NCBI RefSeq assembly: GCF_024166365.1
Contig: NC_064819.1
Span: 112,698,293-112,762,292, forward strand
Direction: 5' to 3'
Source: Elephas maximus indicus
Taxonomy: Eukaryota; Chordata; Mammalia; Proboscidea; Elephantidae
DNA length: 64,000 nt
Shown: positions 57,218-64,000 of the stretch, piece after piece
Layout of the letters: the number at the start of each line of letters is the position of its first letter
How positions within the stretch are numbered: position 1 is the first letter of the stretch
Program-made: the position numbers and the translations under genes
The notes under the pieces: model-generated
Database searches by the model: none
Told to the model about the DNA's origin: nothing
Seen by the model: only the letters and a program-made list of their open reading frames with translations

Positions 57218-58332
57218 ATGAATTGATTATTTCAAGTAGTACAGTTAGTGCTGTTCTGCAGAAACACTTCTGATGGTCACATTGCTACAACTGCTTTTGT
57301 TAGTGCCAGGCCTGCTTCTGTGATAGCCACCATCCCAAAACACTATCAGTGGTAGTGATAACGCTAATGGCAACAGTAACGATCCCATAGCTAATGCTCT
57401 CTCCTCTATGCATCGGTATCTCTTTCTTCTTTCTTTATGGATTGAAAGTTATTCCGTGCATGTGTAAATAAGCAAGAGGAAGAACTAAGTAAATTAGGAA
57501 CTAAGTAAATTAACCGCAACTTGGTCAGTTTGGGCTGGTCAGTAGGAACCAATGGCAATTTTTTTCTTTTTTTTAAGGACTGCTTTAAGGAATTGAGAGA
57601 AGAAGGACTCATCTCTCAAGTAGATACTGGAGGAGCCAGGTTTATCTTCTGAGGGATGTAGACTTTGGACAAGGACATGAAGGTCAAGGTCAATTTGGAT
57701 TGACTGGGGAGAAAGGGAACAGACATTACATGTAGGGGGAACAACGTGTGCAAAGTGCAGAGTTGTAAATGAACTTGTTGTCTATGAGCAAGAGTAAAGG
57801 GTCTGTATTTAGGGTTTTCTACCTCTTCCTTTCACTGTGTCTCAGGAAACTACCTAAATGGAATTTTTGAAAAGAAGTGGAAACATTCTCAAATATTTTA
57901 TTGCAAAACTTGAACAATAAGGCAAACTTTCATCAGTAAGACCCCATATGATATGTCAAAATCAACACTTCTGCCAGACATTCTCAGCTCTACAGAACAA
58001 GATTCCCTTTTACCAAGCGAAGGTGGCTATCACTTCTCACCATCATAGACTCTCTTTTCCCATGGAGTCAGTCTTCTCCCATCTCTTCCATGATTCATGT
58101 TCAAATAAATTTGCCTCCAAATCTTTGCTAATGTCATCTCCCCACACTGAAAATACCCTTGTCGATTATTCCTGACTATTAAAGTCATTTTGGGCCTGGC
58201 AGTTTTAAATCATCATTATCAATATCAGCATAGGGAGTCTTAGGGTGTGCAAGGCCTTCGGGACCTCTAGATATAGAAATGGCAGTTCTTGATATCAGCA
58301 CACACACACACCTGCACACGTACTTATGTATA
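57218..58332. other. Intergenic, nothing recognised
   Basis: No gene. The phrase aactaagtaaattaggaac is part of a short tandem duplication near 57485-57515. Confidence 0.5.
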
Positions 58333-58541
58333 TAAAACCAGTTGCCATTGCATGGAGACCCTACGGGTGTCATACTAGAATTGTGTCACATCGGGTTTTC
58401 AATGGCTATTGTTTCAGAAGTAGATTGTCAGGCTTTTCTTTTGAGGCATCTCTGGGTGGACTCAAACTTCCAGCCTCCAATCTGCTAACCAACCTGGGTT
58501 AGCGGCCCAATGAGTTAATCATTTGTACCACCCAAGGACTA
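58333..58541 (-). mobile_element. AfroSINE type B
   Basis: aaaaccagttgccattgca ... gtttcagaagtagattgtc ... tgggtggactcaaacttcc ... ttgtaccacccaagg. Confidence 0.88.
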
Positions 58542-58543
58542 GA

Positions 58544-58545
<2 letters not shown>

Positions 58546-58585
<40 letters not shown>

Positions 58586-58602
58586 CACACACACACACAC
58601 AC
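58546..58602. repeat. (TA)n(CA)n microsatellite
   Basis: TA array about 58548-58580, then CA array to about 58602, between two SINEs. Confidence 0.95.
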
Positions 58603-58753
58603 ACCCTGGTGCTGTAGTGTTTAAGAGCTATGGCTGCTAATCAAAAGTTTGGCAGTTCGAATCCACCAGGCACTCCTTGGAAACTCATGGGGCAGTTCTA
58701 CTCTGTCCTATAGGGCTGCTACGAGTCGGAATTGACTTAATGGCAACAGTTTA
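58603..58753 (+). mobile_element. AfroSINE (type A)
   Basis: accctggtgctgtagtgtt ... ggcagttcgaatccaccagg ... acgagtcggaattgactt. Confidence 0.92.
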
Positions 58754-59154
58754 CATATATACATGCATTCATGTGTGTGTATGTTATATATATATATGCA
58801 CACATACAATACAGTAAATCTCTAAGATTATATGATTATTTCTTTGCTTTAGAAAATTGTCTAAAACCAGATAAATTAGTATTTTACTGCTTTATATTCT
58901 TGTATTTTTTCTCCTGACCATTAGTTATATCTTTTCTCTGTCTAAAACAATACCAGTAGTTGTACTCCTTAAACCTAGGCAACATGTTACTCTTGCCTTG
59001 TCCTATCTCGTAGTGCCGGCTTCCTATTCAATAAATACATGAATTAAGATACAAACATACATATATTTACCATAGGGCCCTGAGGAAATCTGGCACGTAA
59101 TAGCTATGTCTTGGTGGATGGGCAAATTCAGTAAAAGTAACTGCCTCATCACGT
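58754..59154. other. Intergenic, nothing recognised
   Basis: AT-rich, TA runs at 58782-58797, no gene. Confidence 0.5.
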
Positions 59155-59344
59155 AATAACTAGACACAGGAAAACAAAAACAAACCCATTGCCATAGAGT
59201 CGATTCCAACTAATAGCAACTTTGTAGGACAGAGTAGAACTGCCCCATAGGGTTTCCAAGGGGCGGCTGGCAGATTTGACTTGCCGACCTTTTGTTTAAC
59301 AGCCGAGCTCTTAACCACTTCGCCACCAGGGCTCCAATAACTAG
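59155..59344 (-). mobile_element. AfroSINE (type A) with TSD
   Basis: Body 59164-59335. AATAACTAG at 59155-59163 and 59336-59344. Confidence 0.93.
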
Positions 59345-59404
59345 GCAACACTCACCTTTTACAAAACTTCAAATTCGGTATTTTATGGTTTCTATAACAA
59401 TGAT

Positions 59405-59520
59405 GAGTGGTAGATAAGAATGATATTCCTCATTTTACAGATGAAGCCATTATGATTCAGAGAGTTTAAATAATCTGCTAGAGGTCAGAGGGTGAGTGTC
59501 AGAGTTGGACTCAGACCTTA
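59405..59520 (-). mobile_element. MIR SINE
   Basis: cctcattttacagatgaagcc, taatctgctagaggtcagag, cagagttggactcagac. Confidence 0.68.
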
Positions 59521-59962
59521 GTTTTATAGTTCGGAATCTAAAGTGGAGAATAGGGCTGAGCTGCCAGTGGGAATAGGGAATCTGCAGTGAGGAGAGAATT
59601 TATCAGAGGGAGGGGCAACCAAACGGAAGTTAGGTATTTGAAAGATAAATTTCAACTTGGGGCTGTCTTGAGATGGAATGAAGTTGGCAGAGAGAGGCTT
59701 CTCTTTCTCAGAGCTCCACTTCCCAGTACTCCCAAGGTTTTTGAATGCACAATAACCACGTGAGTGTGTCCTCAGACTGTGTGTGAAGTGGACCGTAGCT
59801 TCTTCAGCGGCCACTGAGAGGGTGGGTTGAGAAGTCCTCTTTAAGCTGTATTTTGACAGTTAGGACAGGGTTACATCTGTCTCTTCGGAGAAATTGAATT
59901 ATACCTTCAGACATCTACAGCTCACTCTGTGACCAAGTGTGAGGCACGCTCAGTTTTCCACA
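59521..59962. other. Intergenic, nothing recognised
   Basis: No gene. Confidence 0.5.
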
Positions 59963-60189
59963 TGCAGGCTCATATTGCTATTGGGTGCTTTTGAGTTGAT
60001 ATTCAACTCATAGTGACTCCATGTGACAGGGTAGAACTAGCCCATAGGATTTTCTTGGCTGAAGCCTTTACAGAAGCAGATCGCCAGGTCTTTTTCCAGT
60101 AGAGCGGCTGGTGGGCTGGAACCACAAATTTTTTGGTTAGCTGCCAAGCGCTGATCCATTGTGCCACCAGACTCCTTGCAGGCTGATAT
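59963..60189 (-). mobile_element. AfroSINE type C with TSD
   Basis: Body 59976-60176. TGCAGGCTCATAT (59963-59975) / TGCAGGCTGATAT (60177-60189). Confidence 0.92.
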
Positions 60190-60191
60190 AA

Positions 60192-60342
60192 CCAAAACCC
60201 GCTGCCATGGATCCCGACTCATAGCGACCGTATAGGGCAGAGTAGAACTGCCCCATAGAGTTTCCAAAGAGCGCCTGGCGGATTTGAACTGCCGACCTCT
60301 TGGGTAGCAGCGGTAGCACTTAACCACTACGCTGCAAAAGTA
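60192..60342 (-). mobile_element. AfroSINE (type A)
   Basis: aaacccgctgccatggatc ... catagcgaccgtatagggc ... taaccactacgctgc. Confidence 0.92.
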
Positions 60343-61482
60343 GCATGCCTAAATCACTAACCGGAGGGCTCAACAGTGACACCTACTGGTTCAATTTGAA
60401 ATAAACAAGTACAGAAGTGGTTGAAATGCCCAGGTTAGCGTTTCAATCAGTAATTCTCCCTCTTTCAAAACAAATCATAACGATCCTTCCAAAAGAAGTT
60501 GTGACATCGGAAGCACGCTGTGTCTTAGGAACAGCACACCGGTCCGTGTTTTGTATGAGGGATATTGTGTGACTTTTATTTTTGCAGAGGTTCCATCAAA
60601 GACTTTTAGTAAAAAGCTTCTAAAAATCAAAACTCCATAAAAACAGTACAAAGGCCTGTGTGTTCTGGGGGACCCTCATTGCTCCAGATTTCACCCTGGA
60701 GCAGGAATGAGCAAATGGAGAGAATGGATTAGGAGGGGCAGTGGTGGGGAATGAGGACGTTCTTTCTGCTTTAGGAACCCTGAGATCTGCATCTTCTAGT
60801 GGACAAGCCTTGTGAGTTACCACCAAGATGAAGTTCTTTCCTAAATAACCCAAAATTTCAAGGTATCCTTGAAAAATCTCCTAGTTTTTGACTTCAGTTA
60901 AGTCAGTTTCTATGCTCCTTTGCAATGAATGCTCTAATAATCAATAACTCTGTTTCTTAGTAAAACTTTGAAGCTCACTAAACACGTAACGATGATTTTC
61001 TGGGCAATTTGGACAATTAAAAAATACTATACTCTGACAAATTAAAAATAAATGGTCTATGGTCATTATTCACAGGTTCTGCATGTGTGAAATTGCTCAC
61101 TAGCTAAAATGTAGTCGTGTTCCCAAAATCAATACCAGCAGCACTTGTGCGGTCGTTTGTGGACATGCAGAGTGGCAAAAAATTTTAGTTGTCCGAAGTG
61201 CACATTCTCAGCTGAGTTAGAACAAGGCGACATTCTACCTTCTTGTTTCAACTCTCATAATATAAACATGTGCCCTTTTCAAGGTTTATTTAATGCCACA
61301 TTTTTTTCTCATTTTTGTTCTTTCTGCGGGTGGTGTTGCTGTTTAAAACGGCTTCCAAGCATAGTGCTGGGGTGCTGTCTAGTGTTCCCGAGCCCAGGAA
61401 GGCTGTGATGTGCATTATGGGAAAAATGTGTGTGATACAGACACTTCATTCAGGCCTGAGTTATATACACATTAAATAACCA
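60343..61482. other. Intergenic, nothing recognised
   Basis: No repeat I can name and no supported exon in about 1.1 kb just upstream of OPN5. Confidence 0.5.
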
Positions 61483-61686
61483 AAGCCAAACTCACGGCCT
61501 TGGAGTCAATTCCAACTCATAGAGATCCCACAGGACGGAGGAGAATGCCCCATCAGGTTTCCAAGGCTTTAAAATCTTTACTGAAGCAGACTGCCACATC
61601 TTTCTCCTGCAGAGTGGCTGGTGGATTCAAACTGCTGACCTTTAGGTTAGCAGCTGAATGCTTTAAGCACTGCACCACCAGGGCTC
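61483..61686 (-). mobile_element. AfroSINE (type C-like)
   Basis: ccaaactcacggccttggag ... ttactgaagcagactgcc ... ttaagcactgcaccaccaggg. It lies only 215 bp left of the OPN5 TATA box. Confidence 0.9.
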
Positions 61687-61900
61687 CATATTTGGCCTTC
61701 ACTCTCTTATTTATCCAAGTGAGGGGTGAAGTGGCCTAAGCAGGGAAGCACGATGAAGATGAGGAGAAAACGTAGACTTGGCTAATCTGCCAACTGAATA
61801 CTTAAGGACTGACATATTTGGAGCAGTAAAGAAAAATGTTTAAATTTTCAACAGTTATTAATTAGAGCATCAAGCATTGCCCTGGGAATTTGTTTTTTGT

Positions 61901-61907
61901 TATAAAA
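61901..61907 (+). promoter_or_regulatory. OPN5: Candidate TATA box of OPN5
   Basis: TATAAAA 100 bp before the ATG, which would place a start site near 61930 and give a ~75-nt 5' UTR. A GATTA core (61918-61922), the OTX/CRX half-site, lies between. Inferred from position only; an alternative is that transcription starts further upstream and that tttgcttttcag (61971-61982) is a splice acceptor. Confidence 0.45.
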
Positions 61908-62006
61908 CAAGAGACTTGATTATAAGATGGTTCAAGCTGGCTCGTTCGGGTCTTTTGAGATCTGCACTGATTTGCTTTTCAGATACCCTGGTGGCTGGTG
62001 AACGAC

Positions 62007-62136
62007 ATGACTTTAAACCACACTGCCCCGCCCCAGGATGACCGCCTTCCACAATACCTTCAAGATGGGGATCCCTTTACATCCAAACTTTCCTGGGAAG
62101 CGGATTTAGTGGCTGGCTTTTATCTAACCATAATTG
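62007..62136 (+). CDS. OPN5: OPN5 (neuropsin), first coding exon
   Basis: Encodes the extracellular N-terminus and the start of transmembrane helix 1 of neuropsin, a UV/violet-sensing, retinal-binding G-protein-coupled receptor of retina, brain and skin that helps set local clocks (family knowledge). The exon gives 43 codons plus the first base of codon 44. It carries an N-glycosylation site NHT at residues 4-6, then DGDPF and SKLSWEADLVAGFYLTIIG, which I recognise from mammalian OPN5. The helix begins near residue 34. The ATG (62007) has a purine at -3, and an in-frame TGA lies upstream at 61968-61970, so translation starts here. The exon ends ATT G|GTAAGC, phase 1. The frame is intact, so the gene looks functional at this end. 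Residues 8-19 contain several changes relative to human as I recall it. The remaining exons, with the retinal-binding Lys, lie beyond the window. Confidence 0.93.
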
Positions 62137-62784
62137 GTAAGCTTCCTTAATTCTTCTGTTCAAAGGCTGCATCTAGAAAATTCGTGTGCTAACACAATGG
62201 TTTTGCACAAAAATTCCAACACTGATGTGACTATTTTTAGTGGAGGTGGAGAACGGGCGGAAGACAGTGGATAGGGGTAGCACTACGCAGTTCAATAAAT
62301 GGTTCATGGAAACATCTGTTTATTATCTTTATCATTACATATATGCCTTTGATCATCTGAGGAACATTTAAAGCAAAATAATTCATCTTGGAATAAATTC
62401 TATTTTGGTTACTTTGGTAAGAGGTTTAGCTTCTAAATAACAAAGTTAATAGTAACAATATCTCATTTAAATAGAAGGCTTTCACTTTCTTACACTTTTT
62501 TTTTTTTTAAATGCTTTTTGATAGAATCATAGATTTGAGACTGAGAAGGGACCTTAGGAATCATCTAGTTCAGCCTCCTCTTTTCAGTTGAGGGAACTCT
62601 TGGCTAGTGCTTCAGTGACTGTGGCTCCATGAGGTTACCTAAAAATAAGGTTCTGTTACAGCAGTATACCTCAGTGACTTTGGTGAGAGTTGAGAAAATG
62701 TATTGATGATAAACGGAAGTCAGTCCAGGGTCAAAAGTTTTTTTTTTTTTTGGCCTCATCCACAATGCCGTGAATTTGTTTCCA

Positions 62785-63155
62785 AACCTGTGCCATTCAA
62801 TGTGGTGGCTACGAGTCACATGTGTCTGCTAAGCGCATGAAGAGTGACTTGTCCAAATTGAGGTGTGCTATGACGACTCGATGGCACTAGTTTTTTTTTT
62901 TTTTATGGTATGGTATGGTGTACAACATATACTGGATATTGAAGGCTTAGTACCAGAAAAAAGCAATGTGAAATAGCTTCTTAATGATTTTTGAGCCCAT
63001 AATGGTTTGGTTCTATTAGCTTAAATAAAGTATCTTATTAAAATTAATGCACTTATTTACTTTTTTTATTTTGCCTGCAAGGAAAGTAAAAAGTAAACAG
63101 ATATGTGGCTTGCATTGCTGGTTTACATTAAATTTCTGTTTGACAGCACTAATCT
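62785..63155 (+). mobile_element. hAT-Charlie-like non-autonomous DNA transposon
   Basis: gtgccattcaatgtggtggc, tagtacc...aaaaaagcaatgtg, ggaaagtaaaaagtaaacag, ttctgtttgacagcactaat; the partner in opposite orientation is at 37291-37530. Split by a SINE tail at 62866-62903. Confidence 0.68.
62866..62903 (+). mobile_element. AfroSINE tail-only fragment
   Basis: tgctatgacgactcgatggc, then actag and T15; inside the hAT element. Confidence 0.7.
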
Positions 63156-64000
63156 AGACAATTAGGGTTTAGCCACAGTATTTTTCCTGCATTTAAAATG
63201 ATTGGTTGAAATTCAGAAAATCAATGTGCAGGTGGGTTGTATCTTTAGGTGTGTCTGCCTTTAATTTTAATTTTCAGACATGTCAGATGTTGAGTCAAGC
63301 GCTCTCTCTTTTTCTCTCTGTATCTATTTATTTATTGCTGGTAAAATTTCATTTAACTTCCCAATATTAGTAAAACTCATTAGAACAGTTTTGAGATTCT
63401 TTTTGGCCAGTATGAGGCAAAAGGAAATCTGCCAGATTGAATCAGAAATTCTTCTGCAAAGTGATTCCCTGGGTGTCTTTATTATCACTTAACGTCTTAC
63501 TCGTTTAAATTGTACTTCTTATAAACAGACTCCATGTCCTTTTAAGCACAAATATACGTTCAGTGTCCACTCTTTTCCACCGTTTAAGTTGATGTGAACA
63601 AAACAGGCAAACTCTGTTGGTATAGGGATTTTGTTGCAGGAAAATCCACACTGCATTTTTATTAAGCTTAAGTACTTTCAATTACTAGAAAAGACACAAA
63701 AACAGCCATCTTAATTTGCCTCACTCAATTGCAAAGAATAAATTAAGAAGTAGAATCTTGAACTGACAAATTTCTCCAGGGGGCACAAAAGTGGGAGAAA
63801 TATCCATCCCCTCCCCACCCAGGCATGATGGAATGGAGGAAGAGAGGCAACCAGATTGTGTGGGTGGAAATTAGGAGACTCTCTCACTGATGTGTGTGGG
63901 GTTAGAAGGAAGATGCACAATCAAACGAGGGTGCTGAGGTGGAGCCAGAACATCGGGTCCAAAAAGAGTCACGTAACAAGGGGTGTATCTGGTAAACTGG

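Larger units (their letters stand above)
62137..64000 (+). other. OPN5: OPN5 intron 1 (5' part)
   Basis: Starts at the GTAAGC donor and runs off the window; no acceptor plus coding block like OPN5 exon 2 is found. Contains an old repeat near 62523-62610 (atagaatcatagatttgagac...), a hAT element and a SINE tail. From 63160 on nothing is recognised. Confidence 0.8.

Noticed and set aside
12279-60342. Many tRNA-like A and B boxes (gtggttaag..., ggttcgaatcc)
   Set aside because: They are heads of AfroSINEs; none folds with the conserved anticodon arm of a real tRNA gene by eye.
61983-62000. ataccctggtggctggtg before the OPN5 ATG looks like the start of a type-A SINE
   Set aside because: Only about 12 bp match and no further SINE sequence follows; coding sequence begins at once.

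Overview
This is a mammalian, almost entirely intergenic, repeat-dense window. More than thirty copies or fragments of a tRNA-derived SINE with the AfroSINE sequence, several BovB-like RTE LINEs, and lineage-type L1 3' UTRs and LTRs point to an afrotherian, most likely a paenungulate such as an elephant. The species is inferred from repeat content; the sequence alone does not separate elephant from manatee or hyrax.

The only host coding sequence I can support is the first coding exon of OPN5 (neuropsin) at 62007-62136 on the + strand. It ends in a clean GTAAGC splice donor. A TATAAAA box lies about 100 bp upstream, and 62137-64000 is the start of intron 1. Everything to its left reads as the OPN5 upstream intergenic region; no exon of another gene is recognisable.

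Layout: 1-1.24 kb is an L1 ORF2 endonuclease fragment (- strand). 4.37-11.02 kb is a two-LTR ERV-L provirus (- strand) with broken gag, protease, RT, RNase H, integrase and dUTPase. 12.2-13.8 kb is an old L1 split by a dimeric SINE and by a solo LTR with a perfect 5-bp target duplication. 17.9-19.2 kb is a 5'-inverted RTE next to a SINE. 20.9-23.7 kb holds L1, SINE and MaLR pieces. 25.4-32.4 kb mixes MER20, L1 3' UTR, RTE and solo LTRs, several nested. 34.5-37.5 kb holds SINE clusters, a 1.6-kb L1 with a 16-bp target duplication and a hAT fragment. 40.6-46.7 kb is the richest block: a MaLR-like LTR, an almost full-length RTE (- strand, one continuous ~1,000-codon frame with five stops), a solo ERV-L LTR and a second RTE (+ strand). 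46.7-50.5 kb is L2, SINE, LTR and MIR. 50.5-54.9 kb is strikingly free of recognisable SINEs. 55.5-62 kb returns to SINEs and one L1 that carries a (TA)n array.

The elements work as a retrotransposition ecology. RTE copies end in a short tail (ctatgagtcggaa...gactcgacggca + caacaac) that the AfroSINEs share, which fits RTE machinery mobilising the SINEs. Target-site duplications read by eye date several nestings: L1 or RTE first, then LTR or SINE into it. All transposon frames seen here are broken, so no autonomous element in the window looks active.
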